A DNA stretch of 64,000 nucleotides. It comes from Chelonoidis abingdonii. Lineage: Eukaryota; Chordata; Testudines; Testudinidae. The position numbers and the translations under genes were made by a program. Below the pieces are notes generated by a model, which ran no database searches, was not told where the DNA came from, and saw nothing but the letters and a program-made list of their open reading frames with translations. This document shows positions 26,201 through 38,200 of this stretch, piece after piece. Every line of letters starts with the position of its first letter. Within the stretch, counting starts at the first letter, position 1. The stretch covers positions 6,752,042 through 6,816,041 of the forward strand of contig NC_133777.1 in assembly GCF_003597395.2 (NCBI RefSeq). Direction: 5' to 3'.

Positions 26201-29200
26201 CCATGCCCATTCCCCCCAATGCAGACACTTTGTACCAGGAGGACTCTTCCTGTTGTGCACATGATCAAACTGTGTTCCATCAGAGATTATTTGTGTTTCT
26301 TGTGTAGGTATTGGAGACCTGTGTGAAAAACTGTGGCCATCGCTTCCATGTACTAGTGGCAAACCGAGACTTCATAGATGGTGTTCTGGTGAAAATCATC
26401 TCGCCCAAGAACAATCCTCCCACCATTGTACAGGATAAAGTACTAGCCCTGATTCAGGTATGCAAGTCAGTTCTTCAGTTCTTTACGGGGGCTGTCTCGC
26501 TGAGCACTGTACAGTGCTGAGCATGGTGTTAGTGCTAAATGTATAATGGCAAACCCACAATGAAATGGGAGGCACTAATATATGAAGTTTAGGGGCAGAA
26601 CTTACCTAGGGAAAAATGACTTCTCAATTCTGAATACACAGGATTCTTTAAAGACACCACTTTGGTAATGAGTGTGTTCTTTTTAAAGGCAGCACATCTA
26701 CTTGTTAGACAGGCGACCTAGAAGTTGGTGACCTATATTCTGTTTCCAACCCTAATTGCCTCACTGTGTGAGGTTAGAAAGTCATTTTAGCAGCACATTC
26801 TGCTCTCAATTAAATAAATGGGAAAACTCCTGTCAATTTATTTTTTTTAAATAGTGCAAGATCAGTCTTTAATCTCTCTCTGCTTCATTTCCCTGTCTGA
26901 AAATGGGACTACTTTTCCATCTTTAATAAGCTCTTTGTTCTTCTATAAGTAACATTCATCAAAAGATCTCATTTCCTCTGCTTGCTCTGCAGCAGCAGCT
27001 AACTCTCATACTGTTTCCTGAACTGTCAGCTCCTTGCCCAAAGTGGTAAAGGTCAGAAGTGCACATCTGCCACTTTTTTGTATGCTGCACAAAAAGGTAA
27101 ACAGAGCCGTGCTAATTTCATGTCACATTAGAATTGCATGAAGAAACACTGGTGCTGGAGGAAACTTGACAGTCTTAGGAAGCTTTATTTGCAAGCTTCT
27201 ACTAGGCTATTACAAACAGCAGACAGTTACAAACTTTGTGTATATTAAAAGCTACAGTATATAAAGGTGCTGTGGTGGTTCTTGGTGGGAATAGGCTTAC
27301 AGGCACATAATACAGTTTTCAAAACATGTCTTTAATTTGAGCAGGGAAACAGGCTACTGAATCTCTAGTTGTTTCTCGAGTGATACATATTTAAAGCATA
27401 TACAGGAACATAAATGAAGCAACTAAGACTTATTAAATAAGTTTTATATTTTTTTTAAACAGAAAATAAATTGGGTGGAAGACTTAGGAGTGGACTGCAT
27501 AGGTGCTTCAGAGGCCTCTTCGCCCTCCCTTCCATCCCACTGCTACTTCCATAAATAATGCAACTTTAATAGAACTATTTAAAAGAGACTCCTCTTAGTC
27601 CGAGTGAGCCTTCACACGTCCCCTCCCTTCGGTGGGAAAGCCGACGGGTGAGGTCACAGTACAATAATCTGTATTATGTGCTATTATTAGAAACTTCTGA
27701 ACACCAAAGTGTGTTTATTTCCTTACTAAGGCTTCTACAGTGTTTTTTTAGTATGCTGGCTAACTTGATACCAGATTCACATCGTTGCCATCCATTAATA
27801 GAACTAGAGTGAAACAGTGGTTGCAATGTTACCGTGAAGCCAGAGTCGTTGCTCTCTCTAGTTACATATATTTATATCTGAATAGACCTAGTTTGGTGGG
27901 GTTAAAAACCTTCATTGGTTCAGAATCCAAAATGCCTTTTGGCGTATGCAGAATGGAAATTGTGAAGAGTTGTTGCCTGTAGTTGGCTCCTCTCACAATG
28001 GCTTTGTTTTGTCAGAGGAGATGAGTGACTTTGTTTTCTAGATTGTCAGATAATTCAGAGAAAGGGACTACGGAAGTACTTCTCAGCTCCCTGATGGGGG
28101 CACACAAACATGGAATATCCTGCTTCTCATCCAGCTTTCCTCAGCTTTAAGACTCTACTCTTGTTCTCTGATCCAAGGGGTTGCTGTCTCTTCCCAGCTC
28201 CACTCTATTATAACGTTTTAATGGCCCACAGTCCCTCTTCTGTAGACTTATGATTTAATAATAGGGAGTTTTAATGCCTATACAAGTGAGGACTAACAGC
28301 ATAAGCTAGAAGTATTTGAATGTGCTGTGCAAACATCTCCTGAAGCAACCCTAGCTGTTCTACTCCTGTGTCTTTCCCGAATGTGGATTGCTGCAAATTG
28401 GATGGTAGCTTTATGTCTCCATCTTAAAACTAGTTAGGTAGTTTGTGCCCCTTACTGCTGTTGGGAAGCTGTTCCAGAACGTCCCTCCTCTGATGGTGGG
28501 AAACCTTTTTCTAATTTCTAGCCTAACTTTAGTCATGGCCAGTTTTATACTCATTTGTTCTTGTGCCAACATTGTTCTGTAGCTTAAATAGCTCTTCTCC
28601 CGCCCTCGGGTTTACTCCCTGATGTATTTGTCAGCCTTCATTTTGTGAGGCTAAACATGCCAAGCTGTTTTAGTCTCCACTAATAAAATTGGCTTTCCAT
28701 TCCCCCAATCATCCGCCCAGCCCCTCTCTGAAGATGTTAGTTTGAATCCATCTTCTTTGAACATGCGTGACTAGAACGGTACACAGTATTCCAGCTGAGT
28801 TCTTCTCAGTACCTTGTGCAATGGCATTAACAGTGTTACCAGTACTACATGAACTATCCCTGTCAGTACTGGAAATAGCTCACCTGGCTGCTCTAGGTGC
28901 TACAGTCATACAAATAATGTTATACTGACTAAGTTGGCCATAACGTGTAGTGTGGCCTCTCTAGTCAACCAACAGATTTCACCACATTTTTAATTTATTC
29001 ATAGAGTGTCAATTAAAACTGTATTTTATAGAATACAGCTCTCGCCTGGATCAGGTGCTCACAAGATCAAATCTAGCAGGGTTAGGGCCTGCACTATGCC
29101 ACACTACAACTTTTGGAAATAGGAGTTCAGTAGTTCTGCGATTTGGATGTGGGGTGAACCGAAGTTTCTTCTGCCCGGCTGTGCCACTGTCCAGGTGAAA

Positions 29201-32200
29201 GCTGGACCCTTCACCAAAAAAAAAAAAAAAAAGTTCAAATCAAAAGGCAAGATTTAAAAACTGGAGATGATTCAATGGGGAGGGAGATCCACGCAGGCAG
29301 AGCAGCACAGATGAGCGTGTTTCCTTTCTGCAGGGATGGAGAGTTGCAGAAGAAAGGCCAGATTAGCAGGTAGAAGAGTAGGAAGCCACAGAGCTAGGGG
29401 TGATGTGAGCTCACTGATTTTGAATTGGATGCAGAAATAGCTAGAAGAAGCCAGTGAAGCAGGGGTGCAATTGTCCCTCTTCCTGGGGAACCAAACCATA
29501 GTAAGAGCTCTGTGCAGCAATGCAGTGCACATGGGGTGGTACTCGGAGCGTGAGTCATTCTGTGCAATAGCTAAACAGAGCTCACCTGGGGCCACTTCCG
29601 TTTCACTCTATTAGTTAATGGCCTATAGAAAGATAGAGTGGAAAATGCTATTCTATAGAAATGGATTTAAACTGCCTCTCATGTAAATTACAAACATCAG
29701 GACAGTACAAGATTAGTTACTTCTGCAACAAGGATGCTTCTGTTGTAATTAAGGAAGCTTCCTTGAAACTGACCTTTCAAACCTGAATGGCTCTTGCCAA
29801 CTGGAGATAGTTTCTCCTGCTGAAATGCGATCGGTGGAACTCCCATTGCATCTGAACAATCAGTGCAATTAATTTACTGTAACAGTACCGGGAAGCAGAA
29901 CTGTTAGCCTCCAAGAAATGATGGATTCTTCATGAGGTATATAGGATACTAAATACAATTTCCTAGAAGTGAGCAGAGTAAGAGTGTAAGTCAAATACTT
30001 AATCTTATTTTTAATCTATTTTTTCCTTGATTGAAGTGATGGCTGAAAACTTTTTTTGGGTGAAAATAGTCAAAGTATTTTTTCAGAAAATGACTACATG
30101 GGGAGCATTCGTGGAGAACTTACTCCCATCTTACCCACATTTCTCTGAATAGCTCTCTGATTGAACAGTAGTTCTTTACCTTCCATGTGGCTTCTTCCAC
30201 ACGAAAAGACGTGTGGACCAAACTTTTAATGAAAGTAGAGTCTTTTGGAATATAACCTAAGAGATCTTCATGTGTTCACTTAGATTATCCTTTGCCTTTT
30301 ATTACATTTCTTAGGAATTGCTTCTGTCTCAACGTTTCTTGCAGGGCTAGAGTTAAGTATGAGGGCAAATGTAACTAAATGAGTGCATTAACCGCTTCTG
30401 CCTATGTAATTATTTGGGACTGCTAGCCACTGTGAGTCCCCATTTATGTTCTGTTTGATGCTTGACCATCTGGGTAGTAACTCAGAATCTTTAATAAGCT
30501 CTAATATTGAAAGTCTCCTTTGAGACTGAATGCGTTTCTGGTTTGGATCTGAGTCGTGTGACATAATAATTAATAATGACCAAAGAGGTAGAAGGGAACT
30601 TGCAGATCATATGGAAGTCTTATGAATAATCCTGTATATTGTTTTCCAGGCTTGGGCAGATGCATTTCGAAGTAGCCCCGATCTAACTGGAGTAGTGCAT
30701 ATTTATGAAGAACTCAAAAGGAAAGGGATAGAGTTTCCTATGGCAGATCTTGATGCTTTGTCTCCAATCCACACACCACAGAGGGTAAGCTGCAGTGAAG
30801 CATTTTCCAGGGCCATATGGATAATTGGATACTGCTCTTCTGCTCTTTTCCTCAGCTATTGATTTATGAAACTTGCTCCAAACTTTCTCAGACCTGGATG
30901 GTCTTTGTAATAGTAAAAAGGAATGGAAACCAATAAGGGAACTGGGTTGACAAGCTGATAAACTGCTGCCATCTCCTTGAGACAAACATCAGTGCAGGAA
31001 CAGAATGAGTTTGAAGGCGTTTTATACACTTGTTCTGTACTGAATATTGTGATGTCTCACCAAACTGCCACACACATTTAACTAATCTGCTCAGGACCAG
31101 CCCTGTCAGGATCTATTGTTGAGTTAATTCTCTCCCCCCTAGAGAGGACAATTGTTTCTGTTGATATGGTGGCACTGCCTTCAATGAATCTTGTGCAGAT
31201 GAACAAAGAAGGCCTGACTTTCAAAGGTTGCAAGCCAGAGTTCTGCATTTTGTGTACTTTTTATTTTGCTTTACACAATTCATGGGGGAACATCACGAGA
31301 AACCAGTAGACGTCCCCCACTTTCAAAGGTGCTAAGCAACCACAGCTCCCGTTGACTTTGTGTGAACCGCAGGCACTCAGTACCTTTGACAATCAGGGCT
31401 TACAAACTTGACTCAGCTATTACTGTTGGAAAGTAAACTTACTGATCGCAAATATTCAAACTGTTCACTGTGAAACTATATGGCAATGCAATAATATAGC
31501 TGCAGATTTAGATACACAGAAAAAGGAAATGCACTTACGGTTGTGACAGCAAAGTAAATTACCTGCAATGTGTGTGTAGCAAATGATTTTGTAAAATGTG
31601 ACTTCATTTCTAGGCTACGTTTCTTTCACTCTCTGACCCTTTTGTTTTTATTTTCCTTCTTGCCTTTCTTGTGGAGGAAAACTGGAACTAAAAGTTACGG
31701 ATTGGGACAGAAGAGATGAACGTAGCTTGTCATTGCTATTCCACATTTGTGCTCTGATAGGTCGGCTTGTATTCCATAACAAAAATGGACCTTTTCCTGA
31801 AGGTGGAGCTATGGCCTGTATTTGGGCATATTGCCTTAGGGTTGATGCAAACCAAGCACTGTCAGCATTCAGAATTTGAACCCTTTCTTTTTCTGGTGTA
31901 ACAGAGTGTTCCTGAAGTAGATCCAGCAGCAAATATGCATGTGTCCCAGTCCCAGCAAAAGACGAGCACGAGTTCCTATTCATCCCCATCTCCTACTGCA
32001 TATCCAGCTCCTCAGACCCCATCTCTGAATGTGACTGGTCCCATCACTGCCAATTCTGAGCAGGTACTAGGATATAATTCTGGTTATTTCAAGTCAATAG
32101 GTGAGTAAGGCTCCTAGCTTAGTAAATCAGCCTGTCGTCATAGTCATCTATTTTAATTTTTCTGAAGGTAAGTTTCAGTTGCAACCGAGACCTGGTTTTG

Positions 32201-35200
32201 TCTAGTGACCATTTCTCCCGTTGTGGATTGTGAAATCAATCTGCCTTTAAGGCTGTAAGAAAGTTGTGATTTTTTGTTGTTGTTTAAATATTGTGGCCAC
32301 GATTGGTTAAAGTTGCAGTTCAAGGCATGTAGCCTGCCTTCCAAAGCAGGGCAGCAGCACAGAAGAGATGTCATGTGTCCTGCTTGGTTCTTGAAGGGAA
32401 GCATGGCAGTGGCCGGAGTGGGCCAGATTTGAGTGGTGGTGAGACCCTGTCCAACAGGTTGCAACACCACTTGCTCAGATTACACCCAGCCATCCTTCTG
32501 CCATGGCGGGAAGGGAGAACAGGCCTAAAATGATGATTGGCTTTGCAAGCTGGTGCAGGGGATCGTAGCATCACTCAAATTTGCAGCAGCTGTAAAAGAT
32601 TTTAAAAGGTATTAAAAGTTGTGCAATGTTCTTACGGCTATCTTAGATACACACGTGAGCCTTATTACTGTACTGTCTGAGCATCTCAGTCTTTTCATGT
32701 ATCCATCCTCCCAGCCCCTGTGTGGTAGGTAAGTCTTAATATTCCCACCTCATGGATAGGGAACGGAGGCACAGAGAGACTAAACAACTTGGCCAAGCTC
32801 ACAAAGGGAGTCTGTGCCAGAACTGGGAACTGAATTTGGGGCTCTCAAGTCCGAAGCTAGGACCCTAACCGTTGGCCCATCCTTCCTGTGAGATGAAATG
32901 AATGCAATTCAAAGTGGAAAAGCCCTGATCAAGAGGTCATGCTTCCTTTTCCCCTCATCCATCTGCATTTTGAGAGAAGAGTATAATGTTTTGTAGCATA
33001 ATTCGGTTTAATTTAGCTGCTCTTCTTGTTTGCTTCCATGTTTCCATCCGATTGTTAGCACAGCTGGCTTTGTCATGGTGATGAATAACTAAGCCTGGCA
33101 GGATTTGATTTCAATCCACAGAGGTCAGTAAACATCGATTTCAGCTGACACTGAAATTGACAAAAAAATCAATTGGTAACAGTTGGTGCTCCTTCAGGGA
33201 GAGGGTGTCCCTGCGCTGCCACAGGGCCAATGACCCCAGACTCTGCAGGCACAAGGTGCAAGGAAGTCTGCTGTCCTGGCGCGGAGGACCAGAGACCTCC
33301 TGGCCAAGATTGCGAGGGAGTGTTGTCATGGGCCACTGCGGAGGCCACCTTGCTGCTGAATGGCTCCATCCCCAGGCAGGAGCCATTCAGCAACAGGAAT
33401 GTCTCTGTCCTTGTGGCTCTGGCTAGGGGTGTCTTTTCTGCCCCATCAGGACCACAACTTTCCCCACACCGTGTGCATTGTGATTGAATGTCACCAGCTT
33501 TCCGGCAGCACAGGGAGCCATCTGCAACCCGCCTGTTAGTGCTGCCCTAATCCCAAGTCTGCCACCCCTTAATTTCCAGCAACTGTAAAAATAAAAGTAG
33601 TTAAAAATCAAAAAAAGTCTTAAAAATAAAACTGAATATTAATTGTTGAAATTAGAGAAAACAAAAATTGAATTCTGTCAAGCCTGTTAATTCTGCCACG
33701 TCCTTCATAGCGTCTTTCTTCATCACCGGTCTAAAATTTACATTACTTTAGATAAGTAATCTTTATGATGACATGTAGTAGCCTCTCTGTGATCTCCAAT
33801 GACAAGCATCAGATGTACAGCTCCCAAGTCAAATCGCAGAAGCAGGGGAGTTGCAGAGCCAGTTCTTAAAAATGTTCTGCTTGAAACTGAAAGGTAATAT
33901 GGTCCTTGCTTTCCCTTCTCCCCAAAAACAGATCGCCCGGCTGCGTAGTGAACTGGATATTGTTCGTGGGAACACAAACGTGATGTCTGAAATGTTAACA
34001 GAAATGGTTCCTGGACAGGAGGATTCATCGGACCTTGAGTTACTACAGGTAAGTGTGTTTTCCAGCAAATCTGTTCCTGCAGCCTGGCATGATAGGGTTT
34101 CCTTTTCCTACACTCCACTTCAGTTCCTTGGTTTGCCTGGTTCTGTATTGGAGATGTGCTTGTGTCTGGACTCCTTAACTGGGCAATAGTCATGCTTTTT
34201 GGATGCTGTTGTGCAATTGAGGTATGTGATGAAACACTCAAGGCAACTTCAGTCCTGTTCTGTGAACTTTACGCGCTCCTTTCGCTAATGCTGTGATATG
34301 GAACCCGAAGAAAGAATTGACGTTGGAGGAAGGCCAATGCAATTTGTACGTCAGCAAATACTCAGGATCATCTTTATAATGGCAAAAAGACCCAAATCCT
34401 AACAGAGCACCAACCTATTGTCTGTTCCAGGATGGATTAAATTTTACCAAGGGATACTGTCGATTCTTCATCACTTGAAATCTTTAAATCTGGACTGTAT
34501 GTCTCTTTCTAAAAGGTACTCTAGCTCAACCAGAAGTTATAGGCTTGATGTAGGAAACTGTTTGATGTTCTCTGGCTTGTGCTGTGGATTTCAGACTAGG
34601 TAATCATAATGGCCCTTCTGGATCTGAATCAACAGTGGTCCAGATGAGCCAGCCTTAGTGGGACTAAGTTCATCTCCCAGGCTTCACGTCTTGTTCCCCA
34701 AGTCAGCAATGGTTAAGGGCGCTATTGGGGCAGTGCACTCAGTTTGGGGGCAGGCAGGTTGCACTATACAAACATGAAGTAAACAAGGTCTCTGCCCTGA
34801 GAAATTGATGAGCTGACTTTCCACCTCCTGTCCCTGTTCCTGTAGTTGCCTACTTTGGAAGAGAAGGCATCGTCTCATCATTGGACCAGTGGGAGGATGC
34901 CCCCCCCCCCCCCAAGTGGCACAGTGGGAGCAAGGCAGGGAATTGCTTCCTGTGATGCACCAAAGTTTGAAGTTGGTCCAAACACTGCTCTCTCTGATGC
35001 AGCAGCAGTGTGTGTTGTCGCAGAGCCATCATGGCAGCTGATAAGACACTTTACAATAGATAAAGAGCCTTTCAGCTACTAAGCCGTTTGGATTGGATTG
35101 ATCAAAACAAAAGCAGCTTCCAGGACACCGTGGGAGACCAAAACAGCAGAGACCCATTTGTTTACATTTATAAACCACCATGAAAATCCTGACCCAGTGT

Positions 35201-38200
35201 AATCTCAGTCTAGCTCTGAGGTTAGAGAAATGATCACACAGAGAATTGTGACAGTAGTGATTCTTTATTCAGACTGGTTCTCTCCAGCTGATGCAGCCTA
35301 AATCTGGGGCACTGAGGAAAGAGACTATTTTTGCCTTTTACAGAAGGAAAGGTGTGAGCTGGATACTTATATGTGAAGGACTTCTTGCTTTGAGGTTTTA
35401 TATAGTCATGCTTCTTAAATAGTTCCTGACATTTTCCTTCACAATTAAATGTAAACAGCCTGCCTAAGAGCCAGGTCTGAGCAGAATAGATAGAGACTGT
35501 CAGCCCTATCCACTATGGCAGCAAGCAAACCTCTGAAATGTCACAATCTGCTTCTAAAGTGATGGGATCAAAACTGACATTGGAGAACATGTTCCTCAAG
35601 CTGTTAAGGCAGCTGGATTGCATGAAGTGAAATTTATCCAGAGCTTAGAATGTCAGAGCAAACAAGGAAAACAAACACGTTTTGCTTTCATCCCAAAGGT
35701 TATGTACCAACAAGTCATCCTTGTTTAGTGCTGAATTTCTTCTCTGGGGATGGGTGGGAGAAGAGGTGGGACATGATTTGGTTGAAAAGCTTATGCTCAT
35801 TGGAGTAAAACTGGGGTCTCACCAGTAGCATCAGGCAGCTCTCCTGATATGTCAGTTTTAACTTCTGGTCCATACAACTGCAACCCCGTGAACCCCGTGC
35901 CCTCTGAGACTGCCAGAGGTGAAAGAGTATACCTATTCGTTGGTGATGGCAGAGAAAGTAGGAGATCACCTAACTAAGGCAAACTAGAACCCATATCCCT
36001 TGGGGTGAAAGACTTCTACAATGCACACATCTATGCAGCCTAGCCTTTAAGGTTCTCTCCTTAATCACTCAGTGCTCTGGGTTACATCCTATCAGTGGAC
36101 ACACTGACCATGATGAAACTCCACTATTTGGTGTTGTGTAATACTATCCAGAATGTGTCCGCATGTAGTTCAGCAATGTGTGTAGTGTTTGTGTTTGTTT
36201 CCATAATACTTGGTCACACTTCATACTGTGTGCCTCCACTTTCCCAGCTGCTGGGGTGTTCTTTTTTCACTGTGTCTAGACAAACCAGTGGCAAATACCA
36301 GTGATCACTTTCCCATACTCCTAAGCTCCACAGGACAATACCTTTGGTGCTTTGTGCTGCTAGGCGGAAAACCCAGTGTCTCCATTCTGGGAGGCCCGTG
36401 CTGTAGTATGCTTACTATTTATGAAAATAATCCACAGGTATTTAATTTTAAAAAACTCTTTGCCATGTACTTATGATTAAAGAAGAACTGGACACAGAGT
36501 CATAAATAGGCCCTCAAGGTTATAGGCCATGGTCCTTCTGAAATGTGTGTTCTCTTAGGTGGCATGTATTCTTTCATAATCCACATTGTGTTAGTACTTC
36601 TCAGTTGACTGAGAACCCTGAGCCACTGATGCATGTGGCTGCAAACAGAGCCCAAGCAAATATACTTTTTCTTCACTGGTTATCGTAATACAGGTATGTG
36701 CAATTTATTTCCTTAGGAATTGAACCGAACCTGTAGAGCTATGCAACAGAGGATTGTGGAACTTATCTCCCGAGTGTCCAATGAAGAAGTCACGGAGGAA
36801 CTGCTGCATGTGAATGATGATTTAAATAACGTCTTCCTCAGATATGAGAGGTGCGACACCTTTTCCAGTAGTCCTATTTACTCCCACATTTTGGGTTTTC
36901 TCACAAATGGAGGACAAATTATTAAGCAACCGATAAGATGAAACACAAAGCAAATGGGAGGAACTGGACCAAGAAACTTGTATGAAGAATTCATATGTTC
37001 TCCGTTGTGATTGGCCTTAAATTCCTCCACATCCCCAAGAAGGCTTACAGATACTGGTTTTAAAAGCTGCTGAGATTTTTTTTATAGCCACTGAATTTTA
37101 GTTTATTTTAGAATCACAAAAAAGAGAACTGATTTGAGTGTAGCTGTGTCTTCTCAAAGCACTGGTTTGTAAAAATTGCAGATAAGGGCTGGGCTCCTAC
37201 CTTTTAAACTCAAAACCAGAAATGTGTTTTTAAAATTAGGAGACTGATTGCTATTACATTACATACCTTACTAACTAGCACTCCTGGGGAAAGTTTAATC
37301 TTTCTCTGACTGATTGGTGCAGGAGGCAAACCTATAAAAAAAAAAGATGCTTGTCTCCCCTACTGAGAACACAAGCCTCGTTTATCAAAAGCTTTTAAAA
37401 AATAAATTAGATTCTAGCTGTGTGATTTTGTGCTGTCACAGGAAAACTGCACGTTGATACAAAAAATCTGTATCCCCCAATCCATTTCACCTCGCCTTTT
37501 GCACCAGACTCTTCACAATCTCCAAACTAGAATTGTTCCTCATGCTCTGAACTGGGACAATTCAGCACCTGTGATCAGGATTTTACAAGTAGCGAAATGT
37601 AAATGTCTCTGATTAAGGCTCAGAACGAGACTGATCACCGGTAAAATGGTGAAACTTCAAACATTTTTCTCCATCTCGGATCTCACTGAATGGGGTTGAG
37701 TTTATTATTGTATTTTACACCTAAAGCTCAGCTGTGCAGTTGAAAAAAATGTTTGAAAAGAGCAAATAAATTGCAGAATCCTGCGTAGGTTTGAATATTT
37801 CAAGCATGTGAAAACCAGTTTATCCTCCTCCTCCTTTACCTCCGTTACTCAGTGTTCAAAATTCCAGATGTTGATTTCTGGTGCCACTGAGGACATAAAA
37901 TGCAATCAGTGGATGCAAGCAGGAACTGACTTCTTGAATTTGGAGCTTGTTGGTTAAGAGGAGAAAGTGGCTTGTAAATCTTTCTAGTAAGAAATGTGTG
38001 CTGCTATGGGGATGCTTTCATTTTGGGAGTAAGCAGAGGGGGACTTGATATTCCAGAGAAGCTGAGCATGCACAGCCTCCACAGACACTTACAGAAATTT
38101 GGGCCTAAACTTCCTTTTATAGTTCCACCTTATTAAAAATTTAGCTTCCACTGTTAGTTTAAATATCAGAGGGGTAGCCATGTTAGTCTGGATCTGTAAA

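Larger units (their letters stand above)
26458..30649 (+). other. TOM1L2: TOM1L2 intron 4
   Basis: A phase-0 intron of about 4.2 kb. It contains a MIR, a reverse CR1 fragment and an A17 tract. The stretch 26965-28430 carries no transposon I can recognise, and 28870-30640 has only the A run. Confidence 0.9.
34049..36716 (+). other. TOM1L2: TOM1L2 intron 7
   Basis: A 2.67-kb phase-0 intron with a CR1 3' end and a C14 run. From 34920 to 36710 I see no recognisable element. Confidence 0.9.

Noticed and set aside
29030..29232. SINE with poly(A): a B-box-like GATCAAATC upstream of A17
   Set aside because: No A box at the right distance and no target duplications around the A run. The match is probably chance.
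33141..33490. Several overlapping frames in a GC-rich part of intron 6
   Set aside because: The frames overlap on both strands, show no domain or splice structure, and look like composition effects.
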